In this document: in pieces, positions 40,692-51,213 of the stretch | How positions within the stretch are numbered: the stretch's first letter is position 1 | How the letters are laid out: the number at the start of each line of letters is the position of its first letter | Assembly: GCA_035772405.1 (NCBI GenBank) | Contig: JAYKKM010000034.1 | Span: 124,001 to 188,000 of the forward strand | Source of the DNA: Chrysogorgia sp. JL179-B06 | Lineage: Eukaryota; Cnidaria; Anthozoa; Scleralcyonacea; Chrysogorgiidae | Direction of reading: 5' to 3' | DNA: 64,000 bases | Position numbers and translations under genes: made by a program | The notes under the pieces: model-generated | The model's input: the letters and a program-made list of their open reading frames with translations, nothing else | Database searches by the model: none | Told to the model about the DNA's origin: nothing

Positions 40692-42897
40692 GAGGATGAA
40701 ACTCTAGGCGGGAATAAGGCTGAGGATGAAACTCTAGACAGGATTAAGGCAGCTGAGGATGAAACTCTAGACAGGAATAAGGCTGAGGATGAAACTCCAG
40801 ACAGGAATAAGGCTGAGGATGGAACTGTAGACAGGGGTTACAGTGAAACTCAAGGCGGGAATAAGTCGGAGGATGAAACTCTAGGCGGGAATAAGGCTGA
40901 GGATGAAACTCCAGACAGGAATAAGGCTGAGGATGAAACTCTAGACAGGAATAAGGCTGAGGATGAAACTCTAGACGGGAATAAGGCTGAGGATGAAACT
41001 CCAGACAGGAATAAGACTGAGGATGAAACTCTAGAGAGGAATAAGGCTGAGGATGAAACTCCAGACAGGAATAAGACTGAGGATGAAACTCTATACGGGA
41101 ATAAGGCTGAGGATGAAACTCTAGACGGGAATAAGGCTGAGGATGAAACTCCAGACAGGAATAAGACTGAGGATGAAACTCCAGACAGGAATAAGGCTGA
41201 GGATGAAACTCTAGACAGGAATAAGGCTGAGGATGAAACTCTAGACGGGAATAAGGCTGAGGATGAGACTCTAGACAGGAATTAATAAGGCTGAGGATGA
41301 AACTCTAGACAGGAATAAGGCTGAGGATGAAACTCTAGACAAGGATTACAGTGAAACTCTAGGCGGGAATAAGGCTGGAGATGAAACTCTAGGAGGGAAT
41401 AAGGCAAAGGATCAAACTCTGGGCGGGAATAAGGCTGAGGATGAAACTCTAGACGGGAATAAGGGTGAGGATGAAACTCTAGACGGGAATAAGGGTGGGG
41501 ATGAAACTCTGGACGGGAATAAGGCTGAGGATGAAACTCTAGACGGGAATAAGGCTGAGGATGAAACTCTAGACGGGAATAAGGGTGGGGATGAAACTCT
41601 AGACGGGAATAAGGCTGAGGATGAAACTCTAGACGGGAATAAGGCTGAGGATGAAACTCTAGACGGGAATAAGGCTGGGGATGAAACTCTGGACGGGAAT
41701 AAGGCTGAGGATGAAACTCTAGACGGGAATAAGGGTGGGGATGAAACTCTAGACAGGAATAAGGCAGAGGATGAAACTCTAGACGGGAATAAGGCTGAGG
41801 ATGAAACTCTAGACAAGGATTACAGTGAAACTCTAGGCGGGAATAAGGCTGGAGATGAAACTCTAGGAGGGAATAAGGCAAAGGATCAAACTCTAGGCGG
41901 GAATAAGGCTGAGGATGAAACGCTAGACGGGAATAAGGGTGGGGATGAAACTCTAGACGGGAATAAGGCTGAGGATGAAACTCTAGACGGGAATAAGGCT
42001 GAGGATGAAACTCTAGACGGGAATAAGGGTGGGGATGAAACTCTGGACGGGAATAAGGCTGAGGATGAAACTCTAGACGGGAATAAGGCTGAGGATGAAA
42101 CTCTAGACGGGAATAAGGGTGGGGATGAAACTCTAGACGGGAATAAGGCTGAGGATGAAACTCTAGACGGGAATAAGGCTGAGGATGAAACTCTAGACGG
42201 GAATAAGGCTGGGGATGAAACTCTGGACGGGAATAAGGCTGAGGATGAAACTCTAGACGGGAATAAGGGTGGGGATGAAACTCTAGACAGGAATAAGGCA
42301 GAGGATGAAACTCTAGACGGGAATAAGGCTGAGGATGAAACTCTAGACGGGAATAAGGCTGAGGATGAACTCTAGACGGGAATAAGGGTGGGGATGAAAC
42401 TCTAGACAGGAATAAGGCAGAGGATGAAACTCTAGACGGGAATAAGGCTGAGGATGAAACTCTAGACGGGAATAAGGCTGAGGATGAAACTCTAGACGGG
42501 AATAAGGCTGAGGATGAAACTCTAGATGGAAATAAGGCTGAGGATGAAACTCTAGATGGAAATAAGGCTGAGGATGAAACTCTAGATGGAAATAAGGCTG
42601 AGGATGAAACTCTAGATGGAAATAAGGCTGAGGATGAAACTCTAGATGGAAATAAGGCTGAGGATGAAACTCTAGATGGAAATAAGGCTGAGGATGAAAC
42701 TCTAGATGGAAATAAGGCTGAGGATGAAACTCTAGATGGAAATAAGGCTGAGGATGAAACTCTAGATGGAAATAAGGCTGAGGATGAAACTCTAGATGGA
42801 AATAAGGCTGAGGATGAAACTCTAGATGGAAATAAGGCTGAGGATGAAACTCTAGATGGAAATAAGGCTGAGGATGAAACTCTAGACAGGAATAAGG
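40692..42897. repeat. 30-bp minisatellite, right block (about 73 units), including right GAGGAT duplication
   Basis: Continues the left block in phase after the target duplication 40692-40697. The last third (42490-42880) is a very uniform run of units with GATGGAAATAAGGCT, indicating recent expansion. Open frames on minus such as 41282-42922 are repeat artefacts. Confidence 0.97.
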
Positions 42898-44126
42898 ATT
42901 TTTCTAAACGTGACCTTGACACGAGGTCCAGCGGGGGTTTCTTTTCAATTTGACGTCATTGAGTGCAAGGAACAAAAGAAAAGTACTCAATGACGTCAAA
43001 ATTGAAAAGAAAACCACCGCTGTACATCAATCCTGAGCCGTCAAACAAACTCGAAAATGGCGGCGTCCCGAAGCATAAAATACGAGAATAAAAACGTTAT
43101 TTCTCGAGTACAAGAGCAGATACCGTTAAACTATTAACATTTCTAAACATTATACTTAAAGGCCTTTTATTTAAAAGTAATTTATTTTTCGGGTACAGTT
43201 CAATCGTACTTGCTTTGGGGCCGCAGTAACTGGCATACCCAGCCTATTGTCTTAATGTCTGTATTTATGTTTGTAATATGTATGGTAAAGTTATTAAAAT
43301 AAAAATAAAAGTAACAATTTGAAAGTTACAGTAGGATCTGTCTGTATATCTATTTGGGTTTGTTATTAAAACTTACGTGTATGGCAAAGTTATTAAAATT
43401 AAATAAAATAAAACCGAAAAAAGTATATTATATACATACATGTCTACATGATTATCGCCAGGTGATTTATTCCATCCAACAGATTTTACTTTATCTTGTA
43501 TACTTTCTAAGACGTATTTCTGAATAGCAAATAATATTGTTATGATTTTTGGTTTTGTGTCTATCTCACGTTTGGGGATTTTACATATTCGTAATATTTG
43601 GGTCTTCCTGAGCAAAATCATAATATATATTGTCAGCCGAAAATTTCATCTTCATGGAGTTTTTCGCTATCAAAGTTACCGGATATGATGTCAAAAGAGG
43701 CATTCCAAACCAGTTTTCTTTTGTTACTTGCCACAAAAATGCCTCTTGTGACATCACATCCGATAACTTTAACAGCAAAAAGTCCACGAAGATCACATTT
43801 TCGGCTGCAGACAATATATATTATGATTTTGCTCAGAAAGACCCAAATATTACGAATGTGTAAAATCTCCAAACGTGAGACAGGTACTTTAACTTTGTGC
43901 CAACCTCGTTTCCAGACCCATTACTATGTGCATCTTCAATCACAAACTACAAGTGCAGTACTATATAGTTGTAAAGGTTTTGCTTAGACTTGCTCCAAGT
44001 CTGCCTCTTGAATAAAGCGGGCGGGCGAAAAAATGGCGGGGAGAGGCAGACATGTTTCCCTTGCAGGAATTCGAATCTTATACATTTTTCGACAATCCTC
44101 GTGAAGTTAGGGAAGCCACTTGGTTA
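42898..44126. other. Intronic sequence with two foldback elements
   Basis: 42930-42964 and 42984-43021 form an inverted pair (TTTCTTTTCAATTTGACGTC and its inverse). 43560-43882 is a larger foldback whose ends are CTCACGTTTGG and CCAAACGTGAG, with CATAATATATATTGTC in each arm. No host exon was found; the exon expected between 45225 and 16880 may be short and unrecognised. Confidence 0.6.
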
Positions 44127-44262
44127 TTCATTAGCAATGAGTGGATACCGATCGAGCTTCAAGTCGCTTGACATGAAATCAAAGGCGTAAGGGGCAATTT
44201 TCAAGCTTTTGCCAGATCCAGTAGGGGCAGACATAAATACCTCTCGACCATAAAGATGTGCC
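44127..44262 (-). pseudogene. RecQ-type helicase fragment of another transposon
   Basis: Minus reading HLYGREVFMSAPTGSGKSLK contains helicase motif I, followed by APYAFDFM and a stop about 20 codons later. It resembles the helicase of cnidarian DNA transposons but differs from the copy at 9118-10395. Only this segment survives. Confidence 0.6.
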
Positions 44263-45224
44263 TCAGTTGCTTGCTGGTCTCTAATCGTTTCTTAACCACG
44301 TTTACTTGTTCTGTAAAAAGTGACATCCTTTATTGATCTCATTTTCAAATTTTCTCGTTCGCTATGATACTGATCTCTGTAGTTTCACTTTGATCGCTCG
44401 GCTCATTCAGCAATGGTAATTGGCCCCGCCGCGCTACTAGAGAAACAAGCATATGGACATATCGTACGTATTCCATATAAGTTCATTTCGGACGGGACTG
44501 GCTGGTACGAGGGCAATCGGTATTTGCTCTTCCCACTGGATGTGGGATTGTTAACACGTTACGATATGTTCGATTGTCCGCTCTTTTTAAGAAAACTACG
44601 TTCGCTAGCCGGATAAGCTGTACGCATATTGTAAACAGATAATTGATCTTTGTTTTAATATTGTAGCTTTGGGAGTTGATTATTTCTCAAGAAAACGTTC
44701 GTCGAAGACAGCCGAAAATTCGTGTTTTTGTTTACAAGATGGTATCCGTAATACGAAAATTATATTTTTGGGCATGTTCGATTATCCGCTTTTAAAGAGA
44801 ACTAAGTTAGCTAGCGGGATAAGCTGTACGTAATGTTGTAAATGGATCATTTAACTTTCATAAAGTTTGTGTTTTTGTTTTCAAGATGGCGTGCGTATTT
44901 CGAAAATTATATTTTGGTCATGTTTGAAATCCACATTTTTAAAGAAAACTACGTTAGCTATTTATAAAAGACTTTATAAAACACAGCGGGGGGTTAGGGT
45001 TACAAAACTCGTTAGGCGGGGGATTAGGGTTAGGACCTTTGTTGTTTTGAAGTCGGTTGTACAATCCAATTAACTAGGAGGCTGGTACGAGGGCAATGTA
45101 TTTGCTCAAGTCAATCATGAGATTCCTGGTGAAAATTACGAAGGCTTGCTGGCAGACTCTCATTATCCTCCTTTCCCTACCTAACAGACTAGCGCTACAT
45201 TACCTATTTTGATTTGCTTCTCAC
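44263..45224. other. Diverged tandem repeats and intron sequence
   Basis: Near 44566, 44774 and 44920 similar blocks recur (GTTCGATTRTCCGCT, AGAAAACTACGTTAGCT, GGATAAGCTGTACG), giving two to three units of about 150-205 bases. ORFs here are short and not supported. 44985-45060 has GGGTTAGGGTTA-like strings. Confidence 0.5.
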
Positions 45225-45372
45225 CTGAAATAATCCATACGAGTCTTGGGTACTTAACATTGTATCGAGGAAACCAATGACACGAATGAATGTTTTCAAT
45301 GGCACATATCTTGTCTCATTCTTGATGTATTCTGCTAAGGTAAAAGCCACTTGGTAGTCAAGTTGGCCAGCT
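45225..45372 (-). CDS. Exon of the aminopeptidase N-like host gene
   Basis: 148 bp. Minus reading: AGQLDYQVAFTLAEYIKNE, TRYVPLKTFIRVIGFLDTML, STQDSYGLFQ. It matches the M1 C-terminal domain block with AGxLDY..A..L..Y...E..Y. Acceptor CACTGTAG and donor GTGAGA flank it. The intron before it carries Polinton 2 and the intron after it carries the minisatellite and Polinton 1. Confidence 0.85.
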
Positions 45373-45627
45373 CTACAGTGTATTTCAAAAAAGAAACCCT
45401 TAGCAAATGAATTAGTATTAATTAGTATTAATTAGTATTTATTGTGTATAAAAAACTGGAACCGGCATAAAATTAATTAACATTCCTTTCAAACAACTTT
45501 TTTGAAAGCCCTAGACACCTCTTAGCCACGGATGCGTAAAAGACAAGGTCTTATACAGCTGGGAAATTAAGATAACTTGAAGTGTATACATGGTGAAAGT
45601 ATTTAAATGCTTTTTCTCTTCCTAATG
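45373..45627. other. Intronic sequence
   Basis: AT-rich, with a short ATTAGTATTA direct repeat near 45415-45440. Nothing else seen. Confidence 0.5.
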
Positions 45628-46700
45628 CCCGGGACACACTAGGCGAATTTTCACGGCGAATTTTCACGGCGAATCGTTCTGGCGAACCGATCGCCAGCGA
45701 ATTTCGCTGAGTGTGTCCAGGTTTATATGAGGTGCCATTCCCGCCAAACTTAACAAAGTTTAACAAAGCATTGTAAGCAGAAACAACAAAGATCCTAACC
45801 CTAACCCTTAATTTACTGCTTACAATGCTTTAACAATTCCAATTGTTTGTGGCTGCATTTTATAAAATTGTAGGCTGCATTTTATAAAATTGTAGGCTGC
45901 ATTATATAAAGTTGTAGGCTGCATTTTATAAATTGTAGCTGCATTTTATAAAATTGTAGGCTGCATTTTATAAAGTTGTAGGCTGCATTTTATAAATCGT
46001 AGCTGCATTTTATAAAATTGTAGGCTGCATTTTATAAATTGCAGCGGCACTTTATAAAGTTGTAGGCTGCATTTTATAAATTGCAGAGTGCTTAATTTTG
46101 GCGGGAATGGCACCTCATAGGTTTATGCATTCGGACGATCATCGGCCGAGTCAATTCGCCGATATCAAGCATGTTTGATATTTCTCGGCCGAATATTTAT
46201 CGCCAGCGACAAATTAGGTGAGTGTGCCCACCCGGGCGAAGTGTATCGCAAGACACACAATTTATTAGCCAATGACATGCATGCCTTTGAAGCGACATAA
46301 TATGACAAACAAAGAAACTGGCGGCCTGAAACAAAGAAAATGGCGGCCTGATGTCATCCTCATATACGTCTTGTAACCTTCCGTGTCTTCCTCGGCTAAC
46401 TCTCGAAGGAGGTTATTATATATTCCATGGGTTGGTCGGTACCCATGGTTTTACCCAGTCCTTCCTATTTTTCCAGCGCTTTCTACGTTCGCGCCTTCGT
46501 CGTAGCACCAACACAACACTCACTGAAACTGCTATTTTTCGCTTATTTCTCGACACCGCCATTTTTTTCATAGACGAATAGCTCATCTACACAAACTGGC
46601 ATTCGCCTTCTGTGTCCACAGCGTCGCGCGAATAAATTCGGCGGCGAATAGTTCGGGCAAACTATAGGCGAATATAATCCGCATATAGTGTGTCCCCAGC
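45628..46700. mobile_element. MITE-like element with GGGACACACTA ends and GGCGAA subrepeats
   Basis: Left GGGACACACTAGGCGAA and right TAGTGTGTCCCC are inverted. Many GGCGAAT/ATTCGCC strings occur inside both flanks. Its target duplication was not identified. A second element (45727-46118) is inserted in it. Non-coding. Confidence 0.55.
45727..46118. mobile_element. hAT-like MITE with 8-bp target duplication and internal 22-bp repeats
   Basis: Ends ATGAGGTGCCATTCCCGCC and its inverse; AGGTTTAT duplicated at 45719-45726 and 46119-46126, the 8-bp size of hAT elements. The interior (45840-46085) has about ten units of GTAGGCTGCATTTTATAAA. No ORF. Confidence 0.85.
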
Positions 46701-47272
46701 GTATGGCTCCGCAGAGCTAGGTGTCTATGGCGAATACTAATAAATTTTCTACCGGTTGCAGTTTTTTTATACACATGCACTGTACAAATAAGCAAATGGA
46801 ATACTCATATCAAAGTAAGACATGTAGTGTAATATGCTACTGTGATTAGAGATAATGAAATTCAGATCAAGTTATCTATTTCAAATAGAGTTTGCACCAC
46901 AACAATTGTGAAAGTTTTTGATAAAAAGATAGATGATGGCACCTGCACCGGTGTTAAATATGGTGATACGTAGGATGTTTTGACAATCGACCAGAGTAAA
47001 TTCAGATACGGCATGGGGCTATGAGTTAGATGACGTAAATTTGACACTTAAAAACGGGTGTTCCCATTTTGAATACGAAATATGTGAAGTATGAGTATGT
47101 GGCGTGTATCAACAGCAGGAGTAGATAGAGATTGTGAATAGCGTGAGATTTGTTGTAATATATGGGTGGGTAATGGGACCTACACCGGTGTTGAATTTTG
47201 TAAATAGTGGGCAGACAGTATTTGAGAATAACGGATACTAACACAATGATATCATGTGGATAACACTGATTT
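46701..47272. other. Intronic sequence with a diverged direct repeat
   Basis: Two segments near 46930-46960 and 47170-47200 share GGCACCTGCACCGGTGTT / GGACCTACACCGGTGTT and similar flanks, about 240 bases apart. No coding feature accepted. Confidence 0.45.
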
Positions 47273-47282
47273 GCGAGTGGAG

Positions 47283-47669
47283 CAACCTCGTACCCAGGGC
47301 ATTTTGCCTCCACGGCGGAAGGTCATTCTATAATGCGATTCGCTTGTCATAAAACTCAATTAATTCAGCCGAGTATAATTCTAAATCTGAATGATAGCTT
47401 TCGCTAAATTGGATATGTTTCTTCATACCTTTTGTAAGAGATAACCATGGATGTATGGTGGATTATTAAGCTTGTTAACAACTCTGAAGAGCATTGAATA
47501 TTTCTCAATTATTCAGGTCAACAAAGTAGACAAAGGCAATGGAACAAAGACCACAAAAATTATAATATCTAAACACCCAGAAATTCTGGGTGTCATGTGA
47601 CCAGCCGATCCCAGGGCCATTTTCGCCGACCTTCCAGCGTGGAGGCAAAATCCCCTGGGAACGAGGTTG
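47283..47669. mobile_element. MULE-like MITE with 10-bp target duplication
   Basis: TIRs CAACCTCGTACCCAGGGC and its inverse (with CCCCTGGGAACGAGGTTG). GCGAGTGGAG is duplicated at 47273-47282 and 47670-47679. A 9-11-bp duplication suits Mutator-like elements. Non-coding; 387 bp. Confidence 0.85.
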
Positions 47670-47689
47670 GCGAGTGGAGGTTTTGCCTA

Positions 47690-48303
47690 TATATCAGGAT
47701 TTGCCTATATACGTCTGGTTCATTACGTCATCGTTTGTTTGTGTCATAATAGCGAAGCGCACAGTTACTATTTATAGAACAAAACTCAGACAAACAAACC
47801 AAATTTGAATCTCTAGAGATTCCTAAATAGCCATTTTCTATTGTTTTGAATGCAAGAATAAACAAGAATAAATTATAGACTCAGACAAGCATTTGAATAC
47901 TGACGTCATCTGTGCGCTTCGCTATTAGAGTGAGTGGGTGTTGCGTCATGAGTAAAGCGTGGTCCAATATTGTTCGTCCTCGGTTGTTTGTGTCTTAATC
48001 AATGTGAGTGGGTGTTGCGTCATGCGTTAAGAGTGGGTGTTGCGTCATGCGTTAAGAGTGGGTGTTGCGTCATGCGTTAAGAGTGGGTGTTGCGTCATGC
48101 GTTAAGCGTGGGTGTGTTGTTTGTCACCCACTCACATTATCACACAACCAACCGATGACGAACAATATTGGCCCACGCTGAACGCATGAAGCAACACCCA
48201 CTCACGCTAATTATGACACAAACAAACAATGACGTAATGAACCAGACAACCTGACAAACACGCTTTACTTGACTCTGAAGATGACCGCCGCTGAGGCTGT
48301 CGA
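47690..48303. repeat. Inverted repeat enclosing 25-bp tandem repeats
   Basis: TTCATTACGTCATCGTTTGT near 47719 is inverted near 48220-48245. Inside, GAGTGGGTGTTGCGTCATGC is repeated at 47935, 48005, 48030, 48055, 48080 with slight changes, and in inverse near 48190. The last 30 bases (GAAGATGACCGCCGCTGAGG, ending CGAAACGTC) resemble a Penelope-type 3' end into which Polinton 2 inserted. Confidence 0.6.
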
Positions 48304-48309
48304 AACGTC
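48304..48309. repeat. Polinton 2 target-site duplication AACGTC, left
   Basis: Repeated at 59431-59436 directly after the right terminus. Confidence 0.93.
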
Positions 48310-48695
48310 AGTAGGTAACCCCCCCCCCCCCCCCCATCCAGCAATCAAAGGGATGCCGCCTCATTAGTATTTCAATAGAACAATAGGCAGAACAAAGAGC
48401 GTTGCGTACAAAAAGTAATTAGTATTGTTAGTGTGACGAACGCGTGGCGAACGCAGAGCATGCCTATTTATTAAATATTCCGTGTGAGGGACGGAAGTAA
48501 TTACCTCTAAGCCTCTTTCACCTTTACGATCCCTAACCCTAGTCTCGTGTACCTTTGGGACCCCATCGTGTACTTAGGTGGCTCTCTGTGTGTGTATTAG
48601 GCCCGTTTAGGCCTTCTTTGGCCCGATAAGGCCTTTTGGCCCGTTCGTACACGCTATTCAGCGTTCGATTGAACCTGTGTTTTCACCGCTAAGAG

Positions 48696-49210
48696 ATGAA
48701 CCCTAATAATTTTGGCCGTATTATGGCTTATCTCGCTTTAGTGTACACAATTCCTATGATGAAGAAACACTTCGGGGAAACAGTGCGAAGAACTGTTCAA
48801 GATCTCAAACATATTGAAAAATATAAATATAAACGTCTTGGTTAAACTGGATGACTCGGCTATTTTATGACGCCGTTGTCATGATGTATATTCACGTTGT
48901 TAAGGTTAAGATTTGCATACATGTTCATGAATTTGGCCGAATTATCGCTAATTATATCCATGAATTTGGCCGAATTATCGCTAATTATCTCGCGTTAGTG
49001 TACGGGATTCAGTTAGAACGAGGATATAACTAACTTAGCAGCTTGAATAAACTTGTCCACCTGATCTTAGATAAACATGTTTGATAGCATAGTAATCATT
49101 TCGGGGGAATTATCACTTATCGAACCTTCGTTTATCGATTAAGCGATTCATGTGTCGAAGAAACACTTCGGGAAGCAGTGTGAACAACTGTTCAAGATCT
49201 CAAACATAGT
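48696..49210 (+). pseudogene. Decayed Bcl-2-like copies in tandem
   Basis: 48696-48845 is a 49-codon ORF with NNFGRIMAYLALVY, matching the BH1-like motif of the intact gene, and ending in KKHFGETVRRTVQDL. 48926-49033 has HEFGRIIANYLALVYGI twice begun. 49097-49210 has a third set of stop-interrupted similarity, again followed by AAGAAACACTTCGGG. All are shorter than the gene at 49517-49891. They repeat inversely at about 58560-59049. Confidence 0.65.
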
Positions 49211-49516
49211 AATAACGACGCTGTGCTACCGCTAGAAATTTCCTCAAATGCTATACGCAAATAGGCGAATATCGCAAATAGTCAAAATGGGGCTCTTACT
49301 TCGTTTATTACATAATTGAAATCTTTAGTTTAAAAGTAGGGTTAGTATTCCTTTATTTCAGGGTTAGGACTAGAGTTTTTATTTGTATACGTGTCTTTTT
49401 TTCTTATTAGGACGTCAACAGCGCATGCGAGTAAGTGTTTATGTATCCCATAATTTGTAAAGGATACATTCCCACATTTAAAACAGAAACTTTTGCGATT
49501 ATCCTTACGAATCGAT

Positions 49517-49891
49517 ATGGACATAATTTTTGATGAGTTAAAACGACACAACGTTGCTATCGATAGATATACACTATCCTATAATATTCAAACATGTCTT
49601 AGCAAACATCGATACCTGTTTGATAGACTAAGCATTCAAGTAAAGAGCTTAAGCCTTCATCACATCTATGAAGAAATGGATGTAAATAATTTCGGGAGAA
49701 TAATCGCGTATCTTTCTCTCGTGTATAGAATGAGGGATTGTTACGACAGTGAAACGATTCGAAAGGCTGTTCAACGAGCAGTGAACGATTTTCAGAACAT
49801 AGACCTGTCGCAATACAAGCATCGTGGTGGTTCTTCGTTACAATTGCTGGGTCCCATGTTCCTGGGATTTGTGTGTGCCTATATCGTCTGA
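49517..49891 (+). CDS. Bcl-2-like protein (putative apoptosis regulator), left TIR copy
   Basis: 124 residues from ATG 49517; the open frame upstream to 49493 lacks ATG. All-helical look. A BH1-like motif NNFGRIIAYLSLVYRM is at about residues 57-72, following an HHIYEEMD helix end. The C-terminus is a hydrophobic tail LLGPMFLGFVCAYIV suited to a membrane anchor; a BH2-like motif is unclear. Viral Bcl-2 proteins block host cell death; that role is inferred from the motif and topology. The right TIR copy differs at one residue (A/T), showing both are maintained or recently homogenised. Short for the family. Confidence 0.6.
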   Translation: MDIIFDELKRHNVAIDRYTLSYNIQTCLSKHRYLFDRLSIQVKSLSLHHIYEEMDVNNFGRIIAYLSLVYRMRDCYDSETIRKAVQRAVNDFQNIDLSQYKHRGGSSLQLLGPMFLGFVCAYIV

Positions 49892-50081
49892 GCCGTTGCA
49901 TTTATAGCGTGTCGTCCACTTCTCCTTATTTATATGCCTCCAACCTTAGTCGTGTGAACATGTCTTGCTGCTGTCTGCCAAGTGGGCTACCTCATATAAC
50001 CCTTCGAAATATTTTTTAGACGAATCCGTTGTGTTTCGGCTTGTTGTGGTGGAAAGATTGTGATTCAGCAATCAGAGTTAG

Positions 50082-51164
50082 ATGGAGAAACAGTATCTCC
50101 ACGACCTGTACTACAACCCAGAAAGTCCGGCAAGTTTCGGTGGTGTCGATGCTGTTTACCGTGTCGTAAAAAATGACGGGAAATTTAAACTATCGCGAAA
50201 CGATATAAAAACCTGGTTAAAAGAACAAGATACGTATACTTTACATAAACCAGTACGACATCGTTTTAAAAGAAATAGAGTTATTGTCGGAGCAATAGAT
50301 GAAGAATGGGAAGCAGATTTGGTCATTATGGATTCGTTGAGTAAAGCAAACATTGGCTATAAATACATTTTAACTGTCATTGATGTCTTATCCAAGTATG
50401 CGTGGGTAGAACCATTGAAAACAAAATCCGGAGAAAACCTGATTAAAGCCTTTAAGAAGATATGTAAGAAAGGCAGACGTCCCGAGAAACTTCATACCGA
50501 TAAAGGAACTGAATTTACCAACAGACCATTTCAGAAGCTTTTGAAAGATTACAACATAACGTTTTTCACCACGCATAATGATACCAAAGCATCTATTGTG
50601 GAACGATTTAATCGAACGCTCAAGGGAAAGATGTGGAAATACTTTACAGCTAAGAATACGCTAAAGTATATGGATGTGCTACAAAAACTGGTGTATTCCT
50701 ACAACCATTCGCGACATCGCAGTATTGGAATGAAACCGGTTGATGTGAATCACGAGAATGAAAGCGTCGTGTGGCAACGATTGTACGGACACAAATCTAC
50801 CACGCCCATCAAGTATACATTTAACGTGGGCGATCAAGTGCGAATCAGCAAAGCCAGACGAACATTCAAGAAAGGCTACTTACCCAGTTGGACCGAGGAA
50901 GTTTTCACCATAACGAAGCGTATACCTAGAAGACCACCTGTGTATAAAATCTCTGATTATCACGACGAGGAGATAGAGGGAACATTTTACGAACAAGAGT
51001 TGCAAAGCATTATCAAGAAATACACTGACTTTTTTAGAGTAGAAAATGTGATTAAGTCTCGCATGCGTGGTAAACACAAAGAATATCTTGTAAAATGGTT
51101 AGGTTACTCAAATGATTTTAATTCTTGGGTACCGACTGATAATGTAAAACATATTTCGAAATAA
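50082..51164 (+). CDS. INT: Retroviral-type integrase with chromodomain (Polinton 2)
   Basis: 360 residues. LHDLYYNPESPASFGG and EQDTYTLHKPV N-terminal blocks as in Polinton 1; core DLVIMDSL (first D), LHTDKGTEFTN (second D), KASIVERFNRT (E), 33 residues between the last two; FNVGDQVRISKARRTF SH3-like; chromodomain FRVENVIKSRMRG, LVKWLGYSNDFNSWVP. All catalytic residues present. The first 146 codons are within the TIR and are duplicated inversely at 57252-57691. ATG at 50082. Confidence 0.95.
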   Translation: MEKQYLHDLYYNPESPASFGGVDAVYRVVKNDGKFKLSRNDIKTWLKEQDTYTLHKPVRHRFKRNRVIVGAIDEEWEADLVIMDSLSKANIGYKYILTVIDVLSKYAWVEPLKTKSGENLIKAFKKICKKGRRPEKLHTDKGTEFTNRPFQKLLKDYNITFFTTHNDTKASIVERFNRTLKGKMWKYFTAKNTLKYMDVLQKLVYSYNHSRHRSIGMKPVDVNHENESVVWQRLYGHKSTTPIKYTFNVGDQVRISKARRTFKKGYLPSWTEEVFTITKRIPRRPPVYKISDYHDEEIEGTFYEQELQSIIKKYTDFFRVENVIKSRMRGKHKEYLVKWLGYSNDFNSWVPTDNVKHISK

Positions 51165-51213
51165 AAGTGTGTGAATCTTATAACTTGTGTTCATTTGTGT
51201 CTTACTCATCGAG

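Larger units (their letters stand above)
48310..50521 (+). repeat. Polinton 2 left TIR (2212 bp)
   Basis: Inverse of 57252-59430 apart from small indels (net 33 bases): C17 versus G12 at the end, a 22-base segment near 48920, and three bases near 49978. It holds the Bcl-2-like ORF, its decayed relatives and the first 440 bp of the integrase. Confidence 0.95.

Noticed and set aside
41282..42922. 546-codon minus ORF in the right minisatellite block
   Set aside because: Same artefact, switching from SSALFPSRV to HPQPYSRLEF when the frame slips.
44413..44616. 67-codon plus ORF
   Set aside because: Part of a diverged non-coding repeat unit; no similarity recognised.
45628..46700. Coding gene in 46351-46581
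   Set aside because: Lies within MITE-like GGCGAA repeats with no recognisable domain.
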